The notes below the pieces were generated by a model. The model saw only the letters and a list, made by a program, of their open reading frames with translations. It searched no databases and was not told where the DNA came from. This document shows, one piece after another, positions 17,890-26,690 of a stretch of 32,807 bases of DNA. The stretch is from Bacteroidetes bacterium 4572_128 (GTDB taxonomy: Bacteria > Bacteroidota > Bacteroidia > Bacteroidales > 4572-128), in assembly GCA_002084355.1 (NCBI GenBank), contig NBLL01000060.1, positions 1 to 32,807 on the forward strand, read 5' to 3'. How positions within the stretch are numbered: position 1 is the stretch's first letter; each line of letters opens with the position of its first letter. The translations under genes were made by a program, and so were the position numbers.

Positions 17890-18263
17890 ACGAATGGATA
17901 TATTGGTTTAAAAATGATAATGTAAAAAAAGGAAGTTCATCTAAACATATTGATGAAGTGGAAAAAAACTTAAATATGTTGAATATGCCAAAAGATGAGC
18001 AAGATAATTACAAAAAATATTTGGAAAAACTTGCTTCTGATAAAAATATTTTGGAAAGCGCAATAGAAAAAGGCTTAAAGAAAGGTCTGAGGCAAGGTAG
18101 AAAAGAAGGAATGGAAAAAGGAATGGAAAAAGGTAGAGAAGAAGGAATGAAAGAAGGCGAAAGAAAGAAAACCTTAGAAATAGCAAAATCTTTAAAAATA
18201 AAAGGATTAAGTAATGAAGATATTACTCAAATAACTGGTTTACCTGAGGAAAATTTTAATTAG
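17871..18263 (+). pseudogene. Rpn-type nuclease, C-terminal part in another frame
   Basis: This frame reads EFGKRLDEWIYWFKNDNVKK, then the C-terminal tail typical of the family: DKNILESAIEKGLKKGLRQG, a Gly-x-x-x-Gly stretch of KGMEKG/REEGMKEG repeats, and AKSLKIKGLSNEDITQITGL with a small helix-turn-helix-like end. The first ATG is 17958, but homology begins before it, which shows this is the second half of the gene starting at 17401 and not a separate gene. Confidence 0.8.
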
Positions 18264-18309
18264 GAATTTTTTAATGTGAATGAGGAATGAAAAATCATTA
18301 AAAATTCCT
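18262..18309. repeat. hairpin of the dispersed GAGGAATTTTTAATG family
   Basis: AGGAATTTTTTAATG (18262-18276) pairs with CATTAAAAATTCCT (18296-18309) with one unpaired T. It lies between the convergent rpn and lipoprotein genes, where it could serve as a bidirectional terminator. The same words occur in the 17042-17103 hairpin. Confidence 0.65.
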
Positions 18310-18315
18310 CATTTC

Positions 18316-18696
18316 TCATTTCAATTTTTTATATTTATGAAATTTTTCTTCTTTAATTATTTCATTTAATTGTTTTTCAATATCATCAAAATTAGATTTC
18401 AATCCACAATTATACAATTCAGTAATTGGATTATCATCAACTATTAATGATTTTAATTCCGTCAGTGATGGTGCTGTTTTTAGTTTAGCATATTCATAAT
18501 AAGTTAGTTTTAAAAATGCTGTATTTAGATTTATTCCTCTGTTATCCAAAAGGTAATCATTTTCCAACTTTGTAGGTGTCGAATATTTATTGCCTTTTTT
18601 CAAATCACTTGGATGTGGATACGAAACAATTTTATTTATTTTATTTTGAGAATTACAAGCAATAAAAAACCAAAATATTAATGCGAAGTACTTCAT
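18316..18696 (-). CDS. small lipoprotein coupled to the C10 protease; candidate inhibitor
   Basis: 126 residues. The N-terminus MKYFALIFWFFIAC is a lipoprotein signal with the lipid-modified Cys at residue 14 (FIAC-NS). The rest (YPHPSDLKKGNKYSTPTKLE, a Leu-rich helix, KFHKYKKLK end) matches no family I recognise. Its ATG overlaps the TGA of the upstream C10 protease (AAATGA), so the two are translationally coupled. In streptococci (Spi) and Bacteroides fragilis (staphostatin-like Bfi proteins) an inhibitor of the C10 protease is encoded next to it. Position and size therefore suggest a cognate inhibitor that protects the cell; sequence alone does not prove it. Confidence 0.75.
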   Translation of the reverse strand: MKYFALIFWFFIACNSQNKINKIVSYPHPSDLKKGNKYSTPTKLENDYLLDNRGINLNTAFLKLTYYEYAKLKTAPSLTELKSLIVDDNPITELYNCGLKSNFDDIEKQLNEIIKEEKFHKYKKLK

Positions 18697-21272
18697 TTTG
18701 AGATAATTATTTTTCGCTGTTCAATATAATTTTCACCTGTTATTATAAAATAATAAATTCCATTTTCAAGATTACTTGTTGAGATTTTCAAGTTATTTTT
18801 AATTGCCAAATTAGTAGAAATCAATTTCCCTGAGATATCAATAATTTCAACTTTTTGAATGGGTTTAGATGTCTTAATTTTAACAAAATCATTTGCAGGA
18901 TTTGGATAAATTGATATGAAATTATTATCATCAAAAGTTTCAACATTTATAATGGCTGTTCTACTTATTGAAATATCTAATAAATATGTTCCTTTGCCTC
19001 CTATAAAATATGGTGAAACATTAAAAATTATCGTTCCTCCATTATTAACTGTAAAATTATTTGGCATTATATCATCGTAAACATCAGACCATACAGAATT
19101 ATACAAATATGACCAACTTACATCGTTTGTATATGTTTGTCCATTATCACTATTGTAGCTGTCATGAGCTCTTGCATTTATTGTATAATTATAACCAGAT
19201 TCAAGTTGAATTTTATAATAATCTAAATCAGAACCAATGTGATTATTAGAACCAATTGTAGAGATTGTTGCATTATTCATACTAAAATAGACAGGCAAAA
19301 TATAAGCTTCTTCTGCTGTATTATTATTTTCGTATATGTCAGCTTGAAAAGATTCAATTTTTACAATTACTTTTATTGGATTTATGTAGCTTTGTGAACC
19401 AGTTAATTCCCAATCCTCACCATCTTCTTTATGTAAAACTGCTAATAAATAAGTTCCTGGTTCCACATTTATGCCTGTTGAAGAAAAAGTCAATCCATTT
19501 TCATAATGACTTTGTGCTGTTAATGTCATATCATTTTTTGTTTCAATAGTTTCAAAATTATCATCATTAATATTATATAAACCAACTGAATATGAGCCAT
19601 TAAAATTAGTATTACTAAAATTTGCAATATCTACATTTACATCGAAACTCTCATCTATGATTATATCTCCTGTGCTAACTACAATATCGCTATATAATGC
19701 AATATCATTAGAATTTTGAATATCTAATTGAATAGAATTATTGTAAGAGCCATCATTCATAATTATCCAGTTTCCATCTGTTGGTCTATAAAACATACGA
19801 ATATAATAAGTGCCAGGAAAAGCTGTTGAAATACCAGATGTCATAAAACTTAAACCATTTGTATAATGATAACCACTTTGTAAAGAATATTCTGTTTTAA
19901 TTTCAACATAATCAATAAAATTAGAATCATCATCAAAAATTGCAGCACAATAATCACCATTAAATGTATTTATACCTACATTTTTAATGTCAGTGTGAAC
20001 AATAAAACCTTCTTCATATTCAATTGGATTTGGTATCACAGTTAAATTATCTAATAATTCAATATCGTAAGTCATATTGTTTGCTGGTGGTTGAATACCA
20101 ATAATTGCTTGTTGGTCATCATTATATGTTCCTGCTCCTGAACCTGTTCCCCCAGAACCAGGATTTAAAGCGTCAAGCAAAAAATAACCATCATTAGATC
20201 CTGACCAGCCCCAATTTATATGAAAAAAATCATAATTATCATAACCATCACAAACAAAAGTGTGTCCGCCTTGTCCATAACCAGCATATTGTATTGGTCT
20301 TCCTGCATCTAAATCATTTTTTAGTAATTCTTTCCATTCATTATCTGAATAGTCTTCTCTTTCCAGACCTTCTAATATTTCTGGGTCATAACCGAAATAT
20401 GTTTGATATGCATATTCACAAGTTTGTTCATCAGAATACCAAGCCCAAAAATCCATAATTACGTAAGAGCCACTTGAAGTTGGACCATATTCCATTTCTA
20501 CCGCTACACCACAATGATACATTAAAGTTGCAACAGCATTATTTGGACTGTAAACATTATTTGGCATTGATTCCCATTCATAAGTTGTAGAACCAAAATT
20601 TGCAGATAAATTTCCATAAGTATCATGATTATATGAATGGAAACCTGTTCCTGTTGTTGGATAATTCCAATATTTCATTATTTGTGCCATTGCTGTCGCA
20701 GGACAACCTGCCACTGCGTGATAACCGTTTCCTGCACCTGCATCAATATCATAAGGACATAAAGCATTTACATAAGGACTTTGTCCCCAAGTAACCGTAA
20801 CTAATGGATTTACAGAACTTGTGCTTTTTGAAATTTTTTTATTTTGTTTAAGATCTTCCCACTCTTTCTTAATTTCTTCTGTAGCTTTTATATTATTGCT
20901 GATAACATAATTGATTTGCTTTTTGTAATTTTCAAGCCACTTTCTGAAATTATCAGGTAAATTATTTACATCAAAAGTTTTAGACTTTGAATATCCTAAA
21001 ACAGGATAAACATCATCATCTCCTGAAATAATTATAAATCCATTATCAGAATTAAAAACGTAATAAAAAGTTAGATTTTCTGCTTGTTTATTTTTGTCTG
21101 TACTATGCTTTTGCGAAATACATTCATAAACAAGTGTTAAATCACTTGATAATTTTAAGTTGTTTGAATAAAAATTACTTGCAATAAGTAAAGCTTTTTT
21201 TTTGTCAATGGGATTTGCAAATAAATTTATTGCAAATATCGTCATTACAAATAGTAAAACTATTTTTCTCAT
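18693..21272 (-). CDS. C10 family (streptopain-like) cysteine protease with T9SS sorting domain
   Basis: 859 residues. Signal peptide 1-19 (MRKIVLLFVMTIFAINLFA). A prodomain of the SpeB type runs to about residue 120 (YYVFNSDNGFIIISGDDDV, PVLGYS). The mature peptidase C10 domain, about 150-395, has VTWGQSPYVNALCP, the catalytic Cys in HAVAGCPATAMAQIMKYW near residue 188, the catalytic His in GGHTFVCDGYD near 338, and HINWGWSGSNDGYF. Two similar beta-sandwich modules follow (each with a ...TNGLSFMTSGI / ENGLTFSSTGI pattern), then a segment resembling a bacterial pre-peptidase-like beta domain (SDLDYYKIQLESGYNYTI). Residues 785-859 form a type A T9SS C-terminal domain (SIYPNPANDFVKI ... GIYYFIITG ... 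RKIIISK). It should be exported by T9SS as a secreted or surface protease. Confidence 0.94.
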   Translation of the reverse strand: MRKIVLLFVMTIFAINLFANPIDKKKALLIASNFYSNNLKLSSDLTLVYECISQKHSTDKNKQAENLTFYYVFNSDNGFIIISGDDDVYPVLGYSKSKTFDVNNLPDNFRKWLENYKKQINYVISNNIKATEEIKKEWEDLKQNKKISKSTSSVNPLVTVTWGQSPYVNALCPYDIDAGAGNGYHAVAGCPATAMAQIMKYWNYPTTGTGFHSYNHDTYGNLSANFGSTTYEWESMPNNVYSPNNAVATLMYHCGVAVEMEYGPTSSGSYVIMDFWAWYSDEQTCEYAYQTYFGYDPEILEGLEREDYSDNEWKELLKNDLDAGRPIQYAGYGQGGHTFVCDGYDNYDFFHINWGWSGSNDGYFLLDALNPGSGGTGSGAGTYNDDQQAIIGIQPPANNMTYDIELLDNLTVIPNPIEYEEGFIVHTDIKNVGINTFNGDYCAAIFDDDSNFIDYVEIKTEYSLQSGYHYTNGLSFMTSGISTAFPGTYYIRMFYRPTDGNWIIMNDGSYNNSIQLDIQNSNDIALYSDIVVSTGDIIIDESFDVNVDIANFSNTNFNGSYSVGLYNINDDNFETIETKNDMTLTAQSHYENGLTFSSTGINVEPGTYLLAVLHKEDGEDWELTGSQSYINPIKVIVKIESFQADIYENNNTAEEAYILPVYFSMNNATISTIGSNNHIGSDLDYYKIQLESGYNYTINARAHDSYNSDNGQTYTNDVSWSYLYNSVWSDVYDDIMPNNFTVNNGGTIIFNVSPYFIGGKGTYLLDISISRTAIINVETFDDNNFISIYPNPANDFVKIKTSKPIQKVEIIDISGKLISTNLAIKNNLKISTSNLENGIYYFIITGENYIEQRKIIISK

Positions 21273-21459
21273 TTTTTTTTAAATTTTTAATAAAAAATTC
21301 TAATATAATAATTTCAACTTTTATGCCATATTTTGAATATCACTTTATATCTTTGAATGTCAAATGTTTATAAAAAATGCTCATTAATTTTATATGAAAA
21401 AAATTTCTTTTATATGAAAAATTTTTATTATTAAAAATAATAAAATATTTTTATAATAT

Positions 21460-21750
21460 AAAAATTTGCCGTTTTTTTCAAAATTCGTCCAAAATTTTAA
21501 TGTTTTTTATTTTCAAATTAAAAATTTTTTTTTCAAATTCGTCCAAAATTTTAACATTTTTTAATTTCAAAATAAAAAAAATTTTTCAAAAATTGTCCAA
21601 AATTTCAATATTTTTTATTTTGAAATTAAAAAAAAATTTTTTTTTAAAATCGCCCAAAATTTCAATATTTTTTATTTTACGTAAGTAATACAAGGTATGC
21701 CTTGTATTACTCTACATTAAAATCGTCCAAAATTTTAATATTTTTTAATT
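21460..21750. repeat. A/T-tract array, TCGTCCAAAATTTTAA variant
   Basis: Between the C10 protease and the nucleotidyltransferase pair are about five units with cores TCGTCCAAAATTTTAATG, TCGTCCAAAATTTTAACA, TTGTCCAAAATTTCAATA, TCGCCCAAAATTTCAATA and TCGTCCAAAATTTTAATA, about 57-65 bp apart, each with TTTTTTATTTTCAAAT-like filler. A 12-bp hairpin (21684-21711) interrupts the last two. The 21273-21460 part is plain AT-rich DNA. Confidence 0.85.
21684..21711. repeat. perfect 12-bp stem-loop inside the array
   Basis: AGTAATACAAGG (21684-21695), loop TATG, CCTTGTATTACT (21700-21711). No T-run follows directly on either strand. It replaces the A/T filler between two repeat cores, so it may be an insertion or a terminator for one of the leftward genes. 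Confidence 0.7.
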
Positions 21751-22074
21751 TTAAAAAACATTAAAATATTTGGTGTTTTTGGATTTTTTTTTTAATTTCT
21801 CATTCACATTAAAAATTAGTGTTCTTTTCATATCTTCAGCGATTAAATTCAATGTTTCTTTATCAAAGTCGAAGCGATAAAACATTTTAAATAACTTCAC
21901 TTGTAAATCAATTTTTGATAAATTTGGTTCTTGCGTTTTTATCCTATTTCTTAAAATATTTCTGGATAATTCAGTCATTTCAAATAAACCTTTTAAACGT
22001 TCCTTCAAGGGTTTAGAAAATATTATCTCAAATTGTTTTTGCTGTATGTATTTTGGTGTATCATTCATTATCAA
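21751..22074 (-). CDS. small protein paired with a nucleotidyltransferase
   Basis: 107 residues (MIMNDTPKYIQQKQFEIIFS, then LKGLFEMTELSRNILRNRI and FYRFDFDKETLNLIAED). It overlaps the end of the upstream nucleotidyltransferase gene by 14 bases; the third residue (ATG 22068) is an equally possible start. Similar small helical proteins commonly accompany nucleotidyltransferase-like genes in Bacteroidota, as I recall them, but they have no named function. The last residues (KSKNTKYFNVF) run into repeat-type DNA, so the true C-terminus may have been altered. It may be one half of a toxin-antitoxin-like pair; this is inference. Confidence 0.7.
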   Translation of the reverse strand: MIMNDTPKYIQQKQFEIIFSKPLKERLKGLFEMTELSRNILRNRIKTQEPNLSKIDLQVKLFKMFYRFDFDKETLNLIAEDMKRTLIFNVNEKLKKKSKNTKYFNVF

Positions 22075-22594
22075 GCAAATTGTATGTTTGTAAATTTAAT
22101 TTATTACACCATTTTTTTATATAATTTATATTTTTTTCAGGATTTAATAACAAATTTTCAATGTCATTTATTTGTTTTCCGCTTTTAAAATCTTGTATCC
22201 AAATGATTTTAGCAATTATTAAATCATTTAATGCAATTACCCAAAGTTCTGTATTTAATTCTTTTACACGTTTACGTTGTTTAAAAGCAAGATTAAAATA
22301 TTCCGTTGTTTTACGAACAATAAAATCAATTTTAAAACCTGTTTTGTGGTCAATAATATTAAACATGCCTTGTCGTCTAACTTCATCTTTTATCGTATTT
22401 TTATTGAAGTAACTATCAGGAAACAAAGTTAAAAATTCATTAATTCCATTTTCTTTTAATTCTAACACAATGTCAATATCTCTGGTCATTCTTGGTATTG
22501 TATAAATGTTTAGTGCAATACTTCCGGAAACCATATAAGGTATATTACTGTTATCAAGTGAATTACAGATTTTTTGAAGTAAACTTAGAATCAT
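22061..22594 (-). CDS. nucleotidyltransferase-fold protein (AbiEii/DUF6036-like)
   Basis: 177 residues. The N-terminal nucleotidyltransferase core has PYMVSGSIALNIYTIPRMTR followed by DIDIVLEL, that is the GS motif and the DxD metal-binding pair, then KIDFIVRKTTEYFNL with a third acidic residue, and a C-terminal helical part (LNDLIIAKIIWIQDFKSGKQ, DIENLLLNP). This architecture is shared by AbiEii-type and minimal nucleotidyltransferases, several of which are toxins or antitoxins that modify tRNA or proteins. The partner gene downstream overlaps it. The substrate cannot be told from the sequence. Confidence 0.85.
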   Translation of the reverse strand: MILSLLQKICNSLDNSNIPYMVSGSIALNIYTIPRMTRDIDIVLELKENGINEFLTLFPDSYFNKNTIKDEVRRQGMFNIIDHKTGFKIDFIVRKTTEYFNLAFKQRKRVKELNTELWVIALNDLIIAKIIWIQDFKSGKQINDIENLLLNPEKNINYIKKWCNKLNLQTYNLLDNE

Positions 22595-23044
22595 ATTTTC
22601 ATTTTTTTAATATTTTGCAATTTAAATAATAAATTAAATAAAAAAATTTATTTTTTTTTATTCCTAATTATTCATTTTCAATTCTTCATGAAATTTTTGT
22701 GAAATAAATTTTAAATACCAAAATTTTAAAATTAAAAAATTTTTTTTCAAAATTCGTCCAAAATTTTAACATTTTTTATTTTAAAATAAAAAAAAATTTT
22801 TTTTCAAATTCGTCCAAAATTTTAACATTTTAAAAAATACAACATTGGAGGTTTTTTTTTTAACACCAATGTTTCGACATCAAACAATGTTAAAAAATTT
22901 TTTTTCAAAAAACGTCCAAAATTTTAACATTTTAAAAAATACAACATTGGAGGTTTCTTTTTTAATACTAATGTTTCGATATCAAACATCGGTGTTAAAA
23001 AAGAATACCAATGTTAAAAAAATTTTTTTCTCCAAAAAACGCCC
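22595..23044. repeat. mixed array: A/T-tract units and ACATTGGAGG elements
   Basis: Four forward units with cores TTCGTCCAAAATTTTAACA (two), ACGTCCAAAATTTTAACA and ACGCCCAAAATTTTAATA. Two of the gaps between them are filled by an ACATTGGAGG ... CCAATGTTTCGA-CATCAAACA element that itself contains inverted GGAGG/CACC arms. Bases 22814-22886 are identical to 30318-30390 (73 bp). The array ends at 23044, exactly where the type IIG pseudogene begins. Short reading frames through it encode only repeated peptide. Confidence 0.9.
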
Positions 23045-25022
23045 AAAATTTTAATATTCCAGTCTTTCAAAGGTTTTCCGATTTTTTCAATTTTTTGTTT
23101 AATTTGAAATTCTTTTTTGGATAAAATTACAAAAATTCTTCATTTAAATTTGAAATTTTTATGTGATTTTTTGAAAAATATTTTTTTAAATCTGTGGAGA
23201 TTAAAAAATCATTTTTCACCATAAGAGCATTTGTTAAATTCACAAATTAAAATATTGGTGTCCACTTTGCTTCGGAGAAAATTTGCGTTCCCGCAAAATC
23301 AATTAATTGCAAAATATTTGTATTTTCTATAAAATATTTTCTTAATTTTTTTCCGTAACTGGCTCGCATCATTTTTTAAAAGGATATTTCCTTTTTCGTA
23401 AAACAGGAATACAAATCTCCGGACTTAGCAAAAGTTTTATATTTTTGATTTTCTAAATTTTTTTGATAATTTGTTCCGGAGAATTTTTGAATTTGAAATT
23501 TGCGGATTTCCAATTATCACGTCAAAACCGCCGTTTTTCATAATTTTAGAAAATTCTTTTTCCCATTTAAATTCTTCCGAAATCAAAGAATTTCCGCATT
23601 TAATATTTTCGTTTAAATTGGATAATTTTCTATTTTTATTTTGCTTTCTTAGCCATAATAAAGTTTCAATTCCGAAATAATATTATCAATTTCTTTATGC
23701 TCGGAAATTAAAAATTGCAAAGCAGAATTTAAAAACGCACCGCTTCCGCAAGATGGATCTAATATTTTCATTAAAATAAAAAGTTTTTATAATTTTGTAA
23801 TTTCTCAAAAATAATTTTTCATCTTTATTTAATTTTCCATTTTTATTCAAATAATTATCAAATTTTATTCGGAAATTCCCAAATTATTTTTTTTCTCGTA
23901 TAAAATTTTTCCGATTGTATTTTCAATTATGTATGAAGTAATATATTTTGGTTGTAAAAAACGCCGTATTTTTACGAATATTTAATTTTTCTATGTTTAA
24001 ATTTTCAAAATCTTTCAAAGAATGTTCAAAAATATGTCCAAGAATATTTACATCAAATCAGATTTGAAATCATATTTTGAAATTTTCTTCACATCTTCCA
24101 AAAGAATTGCGTCGTCTATTTTCAAATTATAAAAATTTCATCCTTTTGAAATAATCCTCCGTTGTAAGCTGGAATATTATCAATTTCTGTTTCTCCATTT
24201 TTCCGAGATTTATATAATTAAAAAACTGTTTATAAACATTATATGCAGGTTGATAAAAATCTAATCTTTTAAAATAAAAAATTTTTTTATGATTTTTTCA
24301 ATGGAATTTATCGGAATTAATCCAATATCTTGTGAGAAAAAAATAAATAATAATCTGTAAGTAATTTTTGCGATTTTTTGAATAAAATAATTTTTCGTGA
24401 TTTTCATTGTTTTTTATTAGATTTTGGAAGATTTTATTTTTTAAATTAAAATAATCATTATAAATAAATTAAAGTTTCATTTTTTAATTTTAGCGGAATA
24501 TCATTTAAAAGATTTTCTTTATTCAACAAAAAATATAATAAATCAAAATCTTTTTTTTGCAAATTAAACATTCAAATTCTTCGAAATTATTTGCATAATC
24601 TATGTAAAATCTCAGTTTTGCGAAATTAGAAATTATTATATATTTACAATTTTCTTGATTATTCCTGTAGTAAAACGCATTCTAACAACCTTAGAAAAAT
24701 CTTTTAAAGATGTGGATTTCAATTCTATAAAACAATTACTTGATTATTTTTTATAATTGCGGCATCGGTTTTTCAGCATTTGTTTCGTTATTTTTTCCAA
24801 AACTATATTAAAATCTTTTTCAGGTTTTATTTTATAATGAAGAATTTTCACAAATAAATCTCTCAGAAAACCTTATGCGTATTCTTCTTCTTTAAGTTTT
24901 TTAATTTGTTTTATTTTTTCGGAATTGAAAACATTTTTAAATTTTTCGAAAGATTTTTCCAATTTAATTTTATCAAATCTCGAAATATAATTCTTTAAAA
25001 CAGACTTTTGAAATAGAGACAT
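23045..25022 (-). pseudogene. type IIG restriction-modification enzyme (Eco57I-like), degenerate
   Basis: Read right to left, this holds the first two thirds of a combined endonuclease/adenine methyltransferase. The N-terminus at 25022 is MSLFQKSVLKNYISRFDKI, followed by a nuclease-domain start (GFLRDLFVKILHYKIKPEKD) already interrupted by a TAA. Methyltransferase motif I is intact near 23730-23770 (LDPSCGSGAFLNSALQF). Motif IV is damaged near 23510 (DVIIGNPQ in place of NPPY-type, with a frame change), followed in another frame by KFSGTNYQKNLENQ and YKTFAKSGDLYSCFTKKE. The gene ends abruptly at KPLKDWNIKI, just before the DNA-recognition region. Several stops and frameshifts make it a clear pseudogene. 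The missing C-terminal type is represented at 31978-32807. Confidence 0.8.
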
Positions 25023-25049
25023 TTTTTTAATTACAAAATTATAAAAAAA

Positions 25050-25521
25050 TTATAAAATTTTTCGTTTTTTTTGAAAAAATTTATTTTTAATAAAAAATTA
25101 AAATTTCGGCGTTTTTTGGAAAAAAATTTTTATTAAATAAATTATTAAAATTTTGGCGTTTTTTGGAAAAAATTTTTTTTAAATAAATTATTAAAATTTC
25201 GTCGTTTTTTGGAAAAAATTTTTTTTAAATAAATTATTAAAATTTTGGCGTTTTTGGAAAAAAATTTTTTTTTAAATAAAATATTAAAAATTTTCGTTTT
25301 TTGGAAAAAAATTTTTTTTTTAATAAATTATTAAAATTTTGGCTTTTTTTGGAAAAAAATTTTTTTTTTAAATAAATTATTAAAATTTCATCGTTTTTGA
25401 AAAAAATTTTTTTTTAATAAAAATTAAAATTTTGGCTTTTTTTTGAAATAAATTATTAAAATTTAGCGTTTTTTTGAAAAAATTTTTTTAAATAAAAATT
25501 AAAATTTTGGCTTTTTTTTTA
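25050..25521. repeat. A/T-tract array in reverse orientation, about 10 units
   Basis: On the plus strand the cores read AAAATTTTGGCGTTTTTTGG, i.e. the reverse complement of the 4.3-kb units. Core C positions: 25110, 25157, 25203, 25249, 25295, 25343, 25392, 25436, 25467, 25511. Spacings are mostly 44-49 with one short 31-bp unit. It lies between the 5' end of the type IIG pseudogene and the xre promoter and ends in the 27-bp element at 25522-25548. Confidence 0.9.
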
Positions 25522-25548
25522 ATTTTTTTGAGATTAAAAAAATGGTGT
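25522..25548. repeat. 27-bp array-end element, copy 1
   Basis: Starts ATTTTTTTGAGATT and ends AAATGGTGT; identical over 27 bases to 27597-27623, where it also closes a reverse-orientation array. Confidence 0.85.
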
Positions 25549-25577
25549 TATAAATATAATTTATATTCAAATAATAA

Positions 25578-25620
25578 TTTTGTTACAAATTCGTTTTATT
25601 ATCGTAACTTTGTCAACAAA
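25578..25620 (+). promoter_or_regulatory. promoter with two TTTGT/ACAAA palindromes before the xre-immA gene
   Basis: TTTTG at 25578-25582 (-33 type) and TAACTTTG at 25605-25612 (-7, TAnnTTTG) are separated by 22 bases. A palindrome TTTGT-T-ACAAA (25579-25589) covers the -33 box, and TTTGT-CA-ACAAA (25609-25620) covers the end of the -7 box. Their centres are about 30 bp apart, close to three helical turns. This is the layout expected for cooperative repression by the XRE protein encoded just downstream. Confidence 0.6.
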
Positions 25621-25634
25621 AAACATAATAAATT

Positions 25635-26690
25635 ATGGAAAATATATTTGCACGTAGATTAAAATCAGCAAGATTAATGGCTGGATTAAGTATGCAAAAG
25701 TTGTCTGATTTGATAGATAAAAAAATATCAAAACAATCCATCAGTAAATACGAAAAAGGTGCGATGAAACCTGATAGTGAATTGCTTATCAAATTCTCAA
25801 AAGCATTAAAAGTAAAACCTGATTATTTCTTTCGTCCATTTGAAATAAAATTAGAAAAAGTTGATTTTAGAAAAAAATGTTCTTTAAGTCAAAAAGAGAT
25901 AAAATCAATAAATGAAAAATCTAAAGATTTTCTTGAAAGATATATTGAAATAGAACAACATCTTGGAATTAACCAAAAGTTTAAAAATCCAATAGGAAAA
26001 ATTCAAATCAATAAACTTGATGATATAGAACATGCAGTATTAGAGCTTAGAAAAGAATGGAAACTAGGATTAAATCCTCTTTCTAATATTTTTGAGATGT
26101 TAGAAAATAAAGGATTTAAAATATTTGAGATTAAAGCATCTAAATCATTTGATGGATTGTCAAGTATAATTGGAGACACTTTAGCAATGTTGGTTATCAA
26201 TGAAATAACTGATATTTTAAGGCGACGATTTACTATTTTGCATGAACTTGGTCATATACTTCTGCAATTACCCAAAGACTGTTCAAAAAAAGAAATAGAA
26301 CACTATTGTAACTATTTTGCCGGAAGTTTTTTAATTCCTAAACAAGTTTTAATTTCTGAATTAGGAATTAAGCGCAATAAAGTTATTCTTAAAGAGTTAA
26401 TTGAGATAAAGGAATATTATGGAATATCTCTTCAAGCCCTTGTTTATAGGGCAAGAGAATTAAATATAATTTCGGAACAAAGTACCAAAAGATTTTGGCG
26501 TTTTATTAAAAGCTCTCCAGAAAAGCAAAAAGAAATTGGTCTCGGAGAATATAAAGGGAAAGAAAAATCTCAACGCTTTAATCAGTTATTATACAGAGCT
26601 TATGCAGAACAAATAATATCACAAAGTAGGGTTGCGGAATTATTAAACACTACTTTACCATTGATTAAACAAAACTTGCAATCAATATGA
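25635..26690 (+). CDS. XRE helix-turn-helix / ImmA-IrrE metallopeptidase fusion
   Basis: 351 residues, intact. Residues 1-70 form an XRE-type DNA-binding domain (FARRLKSARLMAGLSMQKL, KQSISKYEKGAMKPDSELL). Residues about 130-280 form an ImmA/IrrE (COG2856) zinc peptidase with RRRFTILHELGHILLQLP (HExxH), followed by CNYFAGSFLIP, whose conserved aromatic/acid region follows the motif in the family. The C-terminus (about 290-351) has a second small helical segment (YRAYAEQIISQSRVAELLNT) that may be a further DNA-binding helix pair. Such proteins act as repressors or antitoxins relieved by proteolysis. It overlaps the PIN gene by 4 bases (ATGA). Confidence 0.93.
   Translation: MENIFARRLKSARLMAGLSMQKLSDLIDKKISKQSISKYEKGAMKPDSELLIKFSKALKVKPDYFFRPFEIKLEKVDFRKKCSLSQKEIKSINEKSKDFLERYIEIEQHLGINQKFKNPIGKIQINKLDDIEHAVLELRKEWKLGLNPLSNIFEMLENKGFKIFEIKASKSFDGLSSIIGDTLAMLVINEITDILRRRFTILHELGHILLQLPKDCSKKEIEHYCNYFAGSFLIPKQVLISELGIKRNKVILKELIEIKEYYGISLQALVYRARELNIISEQSTKRFWRFIKSSPEKQKEIGLGEYKGKEKSQRFNQLLYRAYAEQIISQSRVAELLNTTLPLIKQNLQSI

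Noticed and set aside
17401-18263. Insertion sequence with terminal inverted repeats around the Rpn-type gene
   Set aside because: The flanking hairpins differ from each other and are also found away from rpn; no target-site duplication is evident.
21500-21688. Open frame of 62 codons with FFILKLKK repeats
   Set aside because: Array DNA read as protein; low complexity.
22845-23054. Open frames reading EVFFLTPMFRHQT at 22.8 and 30.2 kb
   Set aside because: Translated ACATTGGAGG repeat elements; the similarity of the two peptides reflects the DNA repeat, not protein conservation.
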